Below are positions 1 through 9,982 of a stretch of DNA of 64,000 bases, piece after piece. The first letter of the stretch is position 1. Every line of letters starts with the position of its first letter. The notes under the pieces were generated by a model. The model made no database searches. It worked only from the letters and a program-made list of their open reading frames with translations, and was not told the origin of the DNA. Source of the DNA: Nicotiana tabacum (taxonomy: Eukaryota; Streptophyta; Magnoliopsida; Solanales; Solanaceae); NCBI RefSeq assembly GCF_000715075.1, contig NC_134095.1, positions 44,494,806 through 44,558,805 of the forward strand, written 5' to 3'. A program made the position numbers and the translations under genes.

Positions 1-1130
1 GAAAAAAAATCGTTTGATGTGGTTCTTCCTTTAGGCAATTAATATCTAAAACTTAAAATAAAAATTTATTTTTATATTTCCTTTAGTATATTAGGACTAA
101 AAAATAGAGAATTTTTATTTTTTAGTACATCTTTAAAGGTTTTCTCTAAGATATTGATTCCAAAAATCCGAAAAAGATTTTCTTTTGAGGTTTTTTTCTT
201 TGCAAAATTAATAAAAAATGAATAGAAAAAAAATTTCTTTTATTTTTACTAGATTTAGGACATTGTACATAGAAGAAATAAGAATCTTCTATTTATTTTT
301 AAAATTTCTCCTTTAGGTAATTAAAAATTGAAATCCAAAAATAATTTTTATCTTTTTCATTTCTCATTACGAAGTTTTTCTTCAAGGATATCAAACGAAA
401 ATTCAAAAAAAAGGAGTCAAAAAATATCTTTCTCTTCTAGAATTTTTCCTTAATAGAGTATTTGTTTCCAAAAAGAAAAGAAAAAGAAACAAAATCCGTT
501 AAGCTTGAGTTTTGAATATGTTATAGAACATTAAGTCTAGAAAATTCAAAAAAAGGTTTTGCTTCTTTTATTTCTCTTTTCTCATCGGATTAGTCATTAA
601 GGTAAAAAAAGGGAGAATGATAGTTTGTTTCCTTTATTCCTGATTTTTCAGAACTACGTAAAGATATGATTCATGTGGCGTCATGATACGTAGGCAACCT
701 ACATAGGGTTCGATCGAGTCGTTTTTTTATTATTACCAAAAGAAAAGAAAAGAAAGAAAAAAAAAGAGAAAAAGATGGTGAAATTATGGGCTGTGAGAAA
801 TGAGAAGGAAGAAAAAGAGCGACAATCAGAAAGAAAAAGGGGAAAGAAAATGAGCGAGCTAAGAAGTGCTAAAAAAGCAAAGAAAGGAGAGGATTGAAAT
901 GAACAAATTGGGATGATGCCATATGACCTTCATACCCTTGAAGTCATTCTAGAACCGTTAATTGTTGCTAGGTGCATTGCACGCAATGTGATATTTTTGA
1001 TGTTAAATGCCCTAAAGCTAACAGGATGAACCCATTATGTTCCTTTTCGTTATCTTTATTTAGCAGAAAGGTGGTTGGTTTGTGGTTCTTAAAGTGGTAA
1101 CTCTTCACTACAACATAAGGTCGAAAGGCA
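1..1130 (+). other. T1 leader between 5' LTR (outside) and gag
   Basis: A/T-rich, with many A and T runs and no convincing ORF. It resembles, on the opposite strand, the leader of T2 (37200-37640) and, around 600-720, the T5 spacer before gag (46021-46100). It holds the structured module at 651-715. The small ORFs here are not supported by homology. Confidence 0.6.
651..715 (+). repeat. Structured leader module, copy M1
   Basis: Begins GAACTACGT. The outer arms CTACGT (654-659) and ACGTAG (688-693) are exact complements; the inner arms CATG (672-675) and CATG (682-685) also pair. It is followed by GGCAACC and GGTTCGATC. One of eight related copies in T1, T2 and T5 (see findings). A hairpin in the element RNA is inferred from the pairing pattern; its function is unknown. 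Confidence 0.6.
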
Positions 1131-2896
1131 ATGGCAGACGGCAACGGAATTGGGTCGGTTGATACCGGTGCCCGAAAGCAGTTGGTTGAACATGACACTG
1201 GTTTGGCTGATGAGGTAAGGAAGTTAGACAACACATGACGGACATGTATCAGGCCTGGATGACTGGGAAGGCACCACCCCCGCCACCACCTAGCTTCTTA
1301 GATGCTACCCTTACCCAAACTTTGGTCATAGTGCCAGATGATCCTCCATACTCTCCAGATCCACCCATTTATCACAGCTTTCCCAACCACCCTAGCAGCT
1401 CCATCACTCATCCTCCAATTACCTCTCCCCAAAATTACCCTCCTGTCATATCCACTATTCCCAACAATGAATACCCACTCAAAGCTCAGGATGCCCAATA
1501 TTACTCCTCAAAGGTTGCCCACAAGGTTCTTGACTCATACAAGAAGAGCCCTCGGAAGAGCTTCATGCTGAAAATGAAAAGGTTACAGGAAAAGAAGGGC
1601 GAGATGAGATATCCGGGAAGCTAAAAAGCATAGAACAATCCTTAAGGAACATGCAAGGGACGGGAGACCAGGTTAACATATCTTACAAAGAGTTGTGTAT
1701 GTTCCCTGACATTCGCCTGCCCACAGGTTTTAAAGTGCCAAAGTTTAACTTGTATGATGGGTGTAGAGATCCGGTAGCCCATTTGAGGGATTATTGCAGT
1801 AAAATGAGAAGTGTTGGCGAGAAATATGATTTATTGATGGCATATTTCAGTGAGAGCTTGACTGGGACAGCTCTGGAATGACATAATCGTCAAGATGCCG
1901 GTAAGTGACACACATTGGGTGACGTGGCTCAAGATTTTGTCGACGCTTTCAGTATAATATAGACATTGTCCCCGACCGCTCCTCCCTATCCCAGATGGAA
2001 AAGAAACCCAAGGAAAGTTTTAGGGAATTTTGGCTTAGATGGAACGAACAAGTTGCTCAGGATAGTCCTCCCATTGATAGAAAAAATGTTGCTGAGCCTC
2101 GCCGACGACAGGGTCCAGTGGTCGTTCTAGCTAAACGCTTTTAGCCTCAATATCGACCCCGCGGATATCCTTGTAATCCTCCCCACTGCTACTTCTCTCC
2201 ACAAAACCCCCAAAATCGTACATCACATTCCCGATACCCCGTCCACAATGCGCCACCATATGCTCTACCTCGATGAGGCCTACGATGGCCCACACCACTT
2301 CCACAAATGTCTCACCCGCCCCCTCAGGCATATCAACCATCTGCCCGTAAAAGGTTCCAACCGAGGCCAGAATATAAAATGAAAAGATTACTAAAACAAG
2401 AAAATACTTTCACCCATATTGGAGAACCGTATGCTAGTCTGCTCCAAAGGTTGATGCAATTGGACATCTTGAAGCCGATTCAGATAAAAAGGCCAAACCC
2501 TCTTCCAAAGAAGTTTGATTTTTCTCAAAGGTGCGCATATTGCTCAGATGCCCTGGGGCATGACATAGAAAAGTGTTGGCATCTGAAAGGAGTAGTTCAG
2601 AAGCTTATTGATGTAGGTGACATTACCGCGCAAAATCCAAATGCAGCAGATACCATCCAAAGTCCATTGCCCGAGACACATATGGAGGACATGATTCATG
2701 TGGAAAAGGAATATGAGAACTATTCTGAGATCCTCGGAGGGCCAGTTGCCGCAAAGCTTTCAGCGCTATCACTCTTGGTTCCGAAAGTTGATCATAAGAA
2801 CGAGCCGGCCAAAGGGTCCCAAAAGCAATTTGCTAAGGACAATGAGAGGAAGACTTGTGAAGGTTCTAGAAATATTGATGTTGAACTCAGTGGCTA
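1131..2896 (+). pseudogene. T1 gag pseudogene (Tat-like)
   Basis: Gag coats the element RNA in virus-like particles. The start at 1131 (MADGNGIGSV) occupies the position of the T5 gag start at 46516. A frameshift near 1234 moves the frame to MYQAW (T5 has the same MYQAW), another falls near 1600, and a TGA at about 1879 replaces the W expected after TGTALE. The core SYKELCMFPDIRLPTGFKVP to LLMAYFSESLTGTALE (1680-1880) matches T2 and T5. A zinc-knuckle-like CAYCSDALGHDIEKC (C-X2-C-X5-H-X4-C) lies near 2535. The last stretch, 2307-2896, is open and ends with a TAA. The protein cannot be made intact. Confidence 0.8.
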
Positions 2897-3578
2897 AGAT
2901 GCAGAACATGGTAATTGGAAAGACGCTCCTCTCTTGGCTAGCTAGGGAGGAGTCTTGGCAGTTTATTTTGTTGTCATTTCTGTTGTCCGGGTTATTTTTA
3001 GGGTTGTAATCCGGATATTGTCTTGTGACTCAAACCCTTCTATCCTTTTATTTTCCCTAGTTCTTTTAGTCACATTAGCTCGTTTAGTGTTGTCTAGGTT
3101 TGTTCCAGGTTTGTGATCCCAGTTTAGTTTGCTAGTTTTATTGTTCAAACCCTTTCACCATCTGTCTAATGCAAATTTTCTGTTTTATGTTATTTCTAGT
3201 CATTTTTGTTTAGTTATCTTTTCTTTTTATAGTCCTTTTCCTGTTGACTCTAGTGACATGACATGCACACGTAACTCTCAGCCTTGTTTTTAAAAGTTAG
3301 TTTAATCGTGAAGCAATTCGGGAGATGATATGGACATTTGAGGGAAATAAGTGAAGGGATTTTGAGATCACAAAGCCCGAATTATGTGAAACTGGGGGAG
3401 ATAGAAGATAAAGAAGTACTATTGAAACGTATCCTTCCACATCAGGCTGAAGCAAAAGGCAAGTTCGCCCCAAATTGGCAGGGGCCGTTCATCGTAATGA
3501 GAGTGTTGTCCAGATATAGAAGGCAAATGTGTAGATATGGCTATCAACTCTAATGCAGTCAAAAGATATTATGTATGA
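2897..3578 (+). pseudogene. T1 pol remnant: deletion scar, inter-ORF spacer and integrase C-terminus
   Basis: Compared with T5, protease sequence is missing: about 2905-3010 matches T5 49970-50070. Then comes the gag-pol spacer (to about 3310). RT, both RNase H domains and most of integrase are absent, and sequence resumes in the integrase tail (KGKFAPNWQGPFIV, about 3454-3500). A further 20-bp deletion follows the VLS codons near 3513 and shifts the frame, after which the family ending KRYYV and stop (3561-3578) is still legible. No catalytic pol domain survives, so T1 could only have moved with enzymes from another element, unless the deletions followed insertion. Confidence 0.8.
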
Positions 3579-3908
3579 TTACTTTGGTTAAATTGTGTTT
3601 GTTTGTACTTGGCAGGTTTTGAAGATTGGAATGACGAAGACATTTTATTTTGCTATCTAAACATTTTATCCTTTGTTACCCCTTTGAGCCTTATTTATTT
3701 CCTTTCGTACCCCTCTTTTGGAATCAACAGCAAAGATCAGAAATGCAAACGCGAAAGATAAGTAAAGGAAAAGAGAGAAAAGGAAAAAAAGAATGAAAAA
3801 AAGAAAAAGAAAAAAAAAGAAATGAAAAAAACAACAAAAAGAGAAAAATGAAGAAAAAAAAGAAAGAGAAAAGAGAAAATCATAACAATAAAGTAATTCC
3901 TATGTCAT

Positions 3909-3967
3909 GAACTACGTTCGACCTGATTCCTTTTAAGGATAAGTAGGCAGCCTCACGTTTCGGTCCC
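3909..3967 (+). repeat. Structured module, copy M2 (3' region type)
   Basis: GAACTACGT, then GATTCCTTTTAAGGATAAG, then GTAGGCAGCC. The inner arms CCTT (3929-3932) and AAGG (3935-3938) pair; the outer arms CTAC and GTAG (3943-3946) pair. It ends near CGGTCCC. Confidence 0.55.
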
Positions 3968-4235
3968 ATCAAAATAAAAATCCAAAAGTCCCCAATCAAA
4001 GAAACTGGGGCAGAGTTGTGGCCGTTGTGAGAAAATCTAGTTCCAAAAGTTGTAATTTTGAACCCGGTTGAGTTTGTTTTGAGCCTTTTGATACCATTTC
4101 TTTCTAACCCCATCCAAAAGTCCACATTACGGTCCAGAAAAAGACCCTCCGATCAGTATTCGAGAGATGCCGAGGCGAGCAGTAGAGGTGAATCATATCA
4201 GGGGCAACATTCGGGTCCAAACGAGAAAAATGAAA

Positions 4236-4430
4236 AATGAGAGAGTCTTATTGGTGAAAACCCTCACGGGCACCGTAAGACGATGAAAGCTGAGAGAAAT
4301 AAAAAATGAGAGAGTCTTATTGGTGAGAACCTTCACGATCACCTTGAGGCGACTGTAAGTTGAGAGAAAGAACAAAATGAGAGATGCTTGATGGTGAAAA
4401 CCCTTCGGGCACTACAAGTCGAATAGGGAT
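4236..4430 (+). repeat. Three tandem copies of a 69-71 bp unit in the T1 3' region
   Basis: Units begin AATGAGAGA at 4236, 4305 and 4376. Each carries GGTGAAAACCC or a variant, followed by a GGCACC or ATCACC word that can pair with GGTG. A reverse-oriented relative is in T2 around 33880-33990. The third copy is the most diverged and is truncated. Confidence 0.7.
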
Positions 4431-5147
4431 TGTGAATCAGATTGGATAATCGGAGCATTAAAGTCCAATTTCATGGTTTGGGGATATATTAGACTTGCTT
4501 GACAGATTAGGTCACTTAATCCAAATGGGAATATCATGGTCATTAGAGTTGGTATCCACATCTGATAAGTTTCTACTTTGTAATTTTCTTGTTAGGAATC
4601 ATCTCTTTCCATTGTCCTTTACTCTGTTCCTTTTGTCTTGTTTACTTTCTCTTTTTGAGTTTGTTTGGTCAGAACAAGTCAGAAATGACTTCAAAATTTG
4701 CCACCAGCTTTCCAATTGCACAAAACAGGATCTGGCTAGCACATCAAAGTGTCATAAGTCAAGAAAGAACAACAAGCGCACTAAGTTGGTAACAATCAAC
4801 ATGCTTTGGGATCCATGTGAAATATAAAGGTTTGGTATATATCAATTCATGAACAATGCAACAGATGGAGGGTGTTAGGTGAACAGATCAAAGGTATTTT
4901 CTGTGATAAAATTGACAAAAAAAATGGTTAGTCAATAAATAAGCAAGGTCTTCGAGTGGAAATCAAAGTTATCATGGGAAGTGAAGGAGCAATCGTCCTC
5001 AAAGTAAAGGCCACAAACCAACCACCATATTTTTAAACTGACAAGATTTTTCTTTGATTGAAACAGGGGCAGAAAATTTCGTTTGTTTCGGAGAAACCCT
5101 CTGTAAGGAAAGGCAAGCACTAGACAGGTTTGACCGTAAATTCTCAT

Positions 5148-5590
5148 GACCCTCCTAGAAAATGGGACCTAGTTTAAAATTCAAAACAATCATGAGTAGC
5201 AAAATCTAGCATAAATGTACCCCAAAGGAATATAAATTGGCTTCAAAGTTTTCGTACTTGAGATAGGATTCAATTAAGAGCTTTCAGGACCCTCCTGAAT
5301 AATGGGACTTAGCTTTAAGATTTCCATTAGACAACAAGATTTATCATAAGTTCTGCTGTAGGGCAGTATAATTTAGCCGTAAAAGTTATTACTCTTAGGA
5401 TCATAATTGATTTTTGACTTTCAAGACCCTCCTGGATAATGTGATGTAGTTTTAAGACCTTCTTAGATAACCAGATTTAACGGAAGTCATACCTTTAGAA
5501 AACATAATTCAGCTTTTAATATTGTCATTTAACTAGGAGTTGTTAGGACCCTCCTAGATAATGGGATCTAGCCTTCAAATTCTTAGTAAT
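5148..5590 (+). repeat. Four spaced copies of a GACCCTCCT...AATGGGA repeat
   Basis: The motif starts at 5148, 5288, 5425 and 5547, i.e. a period of roughly 122-140 bp, each followed by a TAG(T/C)TT word. It is diverged, so it is older than the 47-bp array that follows. Confidence 0.6.
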
Positions 5591-5683
5591 ATTTGGTAAC
5601 ATGATTCAGTTTAACACTCGCAGATATGCCCAGCTACCAAACTAGGGCATCAAATTTTCTTTGTTTTGTCTATTTTTGTTGAA

Positions 5684-7190
5684 ATCAGGCGCCCACCTAG
5701 AGAGCATGGGAATACAGTTAAAGTTTTGACAATCAGGTGCCTACCTGGAGAGCACGGGAATACAGTTCAAGTTTGGCAATCAGGCGCCCACCTGGAGAGC
5801 ACGGGAATACAGTTCAAGTTCGGCAATCAGGCGCCCACCTGGAGAGCACGGGAATACAATTAAAGTTTTGTCAATCAGGCGCCCACCTAGAGATCACGGG
5901 AATACAGTTCAAATTCAGTAATCAGGCGCCCACCTGAAGAGTACGAGAATGTAGTTCAAGTTCGGTAATCAAATGCCCACCTGGAGAGCACGGGAATACA
6001 GTTCAAGTTTGGTAATCAAGCGCCCACCTGGAGAGCACGGGAATACAGTTCAAGTTTTGGCAATCAGGCGCCCGCCTGGAGAGCACGGGAATACATGTCA
6101 AGTTTTGGCAATCAGGCGCCCGCCTGGAGAGCACGGGAATACATGTCAACTTTTGGTAATCAGGCGCCCACCTGGAAAGCATGGGAATACAGTTCAAGTT
6201 TTGGCGATCAGGCGCCCACCTAGAGAGCACAAGAATACATGTCAAGTTTTGGTAATTAGGCACCCACCTGGAGAGCACGAGAATATAGTTCAAGTTTTGG
6301 CAATCAAGCCCCCACCTGGAGAGCACGAGAATACAGTTAAAGTTTTTGCAATCAGGCGCCCACTTGGAGAGCACGGAAATACAATTCAAGTTTTGGCAAT
6401 CAGGCACCCACCTAGAGAGCACGGGAGTACAGTTAAAGTTTTGGCAATCAGGAACCCACCTGGAGAGCACGAGAACACAATTCAAGTTTTGGCAATCAGG
6501 CGCCCACCTAGAGAGCATATTAATACAGTTAAAGTTTTGGAAATCAGACGCCCACCTGGAGAGCACGAGAATACAGTTCAAGTTCAGCAATCTGGCGCCC
6601 ACATGGAGAGCACGGAATATAGTTAAAGTTTTGGCAATGAGGCGCCCACCTGGAGAGCACGGGAATATAGTTCAAGTTCAGCAATTAGGCGCCCACCTAG
6701 AGAGAACGGGAATATAGTTCAAGTTTGGTAATCAGGCGCCCACCTTGAGAGCACGAGAATACAGTTAAAGTTTTGGTAATCAGGTGCCCACCTGGAAAAC
6801 ACAGGAATATAGTTCAAGTTTGGCAATTAGGCGCCTACCTGGAGAGCACGGGAATACAGCCAAAGTTTTGGCAATCAGGCGCCCACCTAGAGAGTACGAG
6901 AACACAATCAAGTTCAGCAATCAGGCGCCCACCTAGAAAGTAAGGGAACACAGTTAAGTTTTAGCAATCAGGCACGCACCTGGAGAGCACAGGAATACAG
7001 TTCAAGTTCAGCAATCAGGTGCCCACCTAGAGAGCACGGGAATACAGTTCAAGTTCGGCAATCAGGCGCCCACCTGGAGAGCAAGGGAATACAGTTGAAG
7101 TTTTGGCAATCAAGCGCCCACCTGGAGAGCAAGGGAATATGGTTCAAGTTCAGCCGTCAGGCATCCATCTGGAGAATAAGGGAAAGCATC
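5684..7190 (+). repeat. Tandem array, about 32 units of 47-48 bp, in the T1 3' region
   Basis: The unit contains CAGGCGCCCACCTGGAGAGC followed by ACGGGAATACAGTTCAAG and a TT(C/T)(T)GGCAAT tail. I count about 32 starts from 5684 to about 7158. Sub-variants (AGTTCGGCAAT of 47 bp, AGTTTTGGCAAT of 48 bp, and a TGTCAAG form at 6085-6240) are interspersed, as expected from unequal exchange. Because 48 is divisible by 3, both strands stay open for about 200 codons; this is a side effect, not a gene. T2 has only about three diverged copies (31970-32400, opposite strand). Tandem repeats in the 3' untranslated region are an established feature of Tat/Ogre elements and a known source of satellites. Confidence 0.9.
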
Positions 7191-7831
7191 TCAGATTACA
7201 ATTCAAGTCAGCAATAAAAGAAGTTCGTGGCAAGAATGCGAGTCAACAGTCCGAGCTGATCAACAGAAGTTAGTCACAATAAGGAAAAAAAAAAGAGAAT
7301 GGCAGGAAGTTAATCCAAATGCAGAAGTTGATGAAAGATGTAGGCTGCTCAAGACATGGCTGAGGTCACAAGCACTGCATGCCTGGTTTTGATCCGAAAA
7401 TCTGAAGAAGAACGAGCTAGCACCTGCAACTAGCAAGCGTCAAGGTTCAAATCCAAAGTCTGCATGAAGAACCATTCAAGACTCAATATCAAGCTTCAGA
7501 AGACTTATAGATAGGAATCTTGTAACTCGTAGTTGATAGGCTTAGCTAGTTTTTTTTCATGTTTTGATTTTTGATGTAACATCATGACCACGGACCGGAA
7601 CCTCGACGGAATGGCACCTCGACCGGCTCTCCAACTCGGTATACTCCATCGCCTCACTCACCACTGAACTACATGTGGCCTGATTCCTTTATAGCCAAGG
7701 ATATGTAGGCAACTCAGATACCAGGGCTCGGTCACATTCCCCTTTTCTCTTAGTTTTGGTTTCTTTAAATAAGGGTCGGGTCAAAAAACCTGTCTAGTCG
7801 TTCTTTGTCTGAAAACTCTTTGCGTTTCTAG
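7191..7831 (+). other. T1 3' region, last part before the polypurine tract
   Basis: Non-coding. It is collinear, in reverse, with T2 31320-31990, including the segment with ACCGGAACCTCG and the CTCGGTCAC word after module M3. No ORF is supported. Confidence 0.6.
7666..7733 (+). repeat. Structured module, copy M3 (3' region type)
   Basis: The outer arms are CTACAT (7669-7674) and ATGTAG (7703-7708): both sides differ from M1 (CTACGT/ACGTAG) in a way that keeps pairing. The inner arms are CCTT (7686-7689) and AAGG (7697-7700). It lies about 115 bp upstream of the polypurine tract. Confidence 0.6.
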
Positions 7832-7846
7832 TCAAAGAGGAGCAGC
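7832..7846 (+). other. T1 polypurine tract
   Basis: TCAAAGAGGAGCAGC directly abuts the LTR start TGTAGACATGTG. It is the expected primer site for plus-strand DNA synthesis. T2 has the equivalent AAAGAAGGGCAAC. Confidence 0.75.
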
Positions 7847-9982
7847 TGTAGACATGTGATTTTTGACCATCCCCAAGATTTTTTATATTTTAGCATGTAA
7901 ATATTTAATATAGGCCTAATATAGCTATTTCAACTAATTTTTACTATTTGACTTTATTTTACTACAACAAAAATGAAAATTACAAAAATTGTTCCATTAA
8001 TGTTTTCTTAGTCATTTTTAACCTTGAAAAATACAAAAAAAAAATAGTTTGTTTTAATGGTCAGTCTTATTTTAACAGTTATTTTATTTAAGTAGGACTA
8101 ATTAATAAATAAGGTCGTATTTTAATCTCGTTCGTGGGAAAAGAATAAAACTTGGGCTCGAGCAACCCATCTTTAGGCCTAATTTTGTACCTAGCCCATA
8201 ATTCCCAAACCCATAATTCCTAGGCCCATAACCCTAACCTAATCCCTCCCCTATATAATAGTACCCAATCCCTAAACACCCCTACAGGAAAAACACACTG
8301 GAATCCGCCGTATCCTATCTTCAGAAAGCGGGGACACACACAATTATTGAACTCGAGGAAATTGACGATGAATCAGCTGAGGATATCATGAATTTCCAAT
8401 AAATTCCTTCTCCTCTCCTAGCTTACTGACCTTATTCCTAAGTCAGTGCCCTTATCATTCTTTCATACATTAATACCACACATACACATAAACGGGGAGG
8501 GGGGGGGGGGGAGGGGGGGACGGAGTAGAACAGGAGATTGAAAATAGGGGATTAGCTCGTAAAGTGAACGAAAACAGTGAGAAAGAGGGAGAACGAAAAG
8601 AAGAATCACAAAATTATTGGGGGAAAAGCTCCAATCTCGCCCCGCAGCCCGAGGTTCGCATTCCAGTTGAGCTGGGCCTGTTTAGTTCCGTTCGTGATTT
8701 CGGTGAGGTTCCGGCGCTGCTATGCTTCCTGTTCGTCCCGTCGATTAGCTTTTTTAGATTGTAAGTCATTTAAATTTCAGATTAATAGAGGTTTATCTTT
8801 TCTTCTCCCTTTGTTTCATGTGTTGATTGGTTTCGTGAAGAATTGGATTTCACGGTCGTTTTCTTTGTGTTCATCACTGCACCACACCTCAGTTTTCATT
8901 TGTAATTTCACTTATTTGTTTTTTTATCCGGTTTGTTAGTGCTCGTTTGGTTATAACGCCGAATTCGGTTCTAGCTTTAAATCATTGGCTTAAAGTAATG
9001 TTAGTAGAGGATTTGAAGTTAGGCGTGGTTGTTTTAAAGTCAGATCTGAAACTTGATTAATAATGGTAAGAATTTGAGCTTAAGAAAGTTTATGTTATTC
9101 TTGTTTTCATTCTCTTTCTAATTACTTGGATCCAGAAATAAGAGTGCAATTGTTAAGAATTGAATTGTATTTAAGAATGCAAAGTATCTGCAATTTGGTT
9201 CAGGCAATGAGGATTTGTTCATAATTATAGATTGAATAGATTGATTATAATATTGCTCACAGTTATCCTTGATTTCATCTCTAAAATAACAAATGAATTG
9301 CATACTTGCTTATTCTTACTGAATAATTCTTAAAAAACTTATAGTTTTGCTACGAGCTAAAAATATTACACTACCACTTGAAAAGCTTATTTTGGATAGA
9401 TCGTTATTCATTTGATTTCATATTGAAATATCAATTCAATTTGGAAGTCATAAATTGTATCACCTAGCATTGTTATGGGGTTATGCAATAAAAATGGGTT
9501 AAGCCATATTATCGTGGGACAATGAGACGTGGTGCCATGATTTCCTGAGGATTACTATAAAATTGGAAAGGTTAGCATTTCTCTGTTTCATTTATAGATA
9601 GGCTTATTGCTTTCTTAAATGCATGTCCCTCGCTTAATTAATTTCAATCCTTAGAAATCGAGGCGTGCCATTTAATTAAATTTTCCATGGCCCTCACAAA
9701 GTTGCAAGTGCTGAGTTGCTTTAGGCGCGTTATTTTAATAATTTACCTTTCTAAACTCGGGTGCGCATTTATGTGACCCAAATCCAAATCTCAACAATGT
9801 TAGATAAAATATGTCGGGGACCGCGAGTCCATTTATGTGACGTAGTTCAAGACGTGTTTTAAATAATGTTGAAATCTTTCTAAAAAAATAATTAAATAAA
9901 AGCGGTTATAAAGTTAAAATTGCACCAAAGGCTAAAAAATGTACTAAAATCAAGTAAATAGACCAATTATAATAGTTGAGCA
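7847..9982 (+). repeat. T1 3' LTR, left part (interrupted)
   Basis: Begins TGTAGACATGTGATTTTTGA, the reverse of the T2 LTR end. Together with 20641-20883 it gives about 2.38 kb. It contains a TATA box (8252-8259), a poly-G tract (about 8493-8519) and the T2-like 9600-9982 stretch. It stops after TTGAGCA, where element A starts. The short ORFs at 8564-8939 have no counterpart domain and are left out. Confidence 0.85.
8252..8259 (+). promoter_or_regulatory. LTR TATA box of T1
   Basis: CCCCTATATAATAG, in the context CCTAATCCCT. T2 has the same context on the minus strand with a TATATAATA core (around 30879-30886) and a weaker TACATAATAG form in its other LTR. Probable core promoter of this LTR family. 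Confidence 0.6.

Larger units (their letters stand above)
3579..5683 (+). other. T1 3' region, first part (non-coding)
   Basis: Starts with the post-pol sequence shared with T5 53671-53830 (ATCTAAACA and CCCCTTTGA words) and an A-rich purine tract at 3740-3880. It holds module M2 (3909-3967), a 3-copy repeat (4236-4430) and four spaced copies of a GACCCTCC motif (5148-5590). The ORFs at 4058-4240 and 4495-4827 have no recognisable domains and I treat them as chance. Confidence 0.6.

Noticed and set aside
651..715. tRNA-like reading of the module because of GGTTCGATC (like a B box)
   Set aside because: No matching A box, no cloverleaf arms and no acceptor stem; the word is also lost in some copies (M7).
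5973..6626. 217-codon plus-strand ORF (and a 199-codon minus-strand ORF at 6003-6602) made of 16-residue repeats
   Set aside because: Both strands are open only because the tandem unit is mostly 48 bp, divisible by 3. No start context, no homology, and it lies in the 3' region of a retrotransposon.
5684..7190. Regular repeats resembling a CRISPR array
   Set aside because: The units are head-to-tail with no unique spacers, and the context is a plant retrotransposon.
8564..8939. Overlapping ORFs of 66 and 120 codons in the T1 LTR
   Set aside because: Inside an LTR downstream of its TATA box, with no domain and no counterpart in the T2 LTRs.
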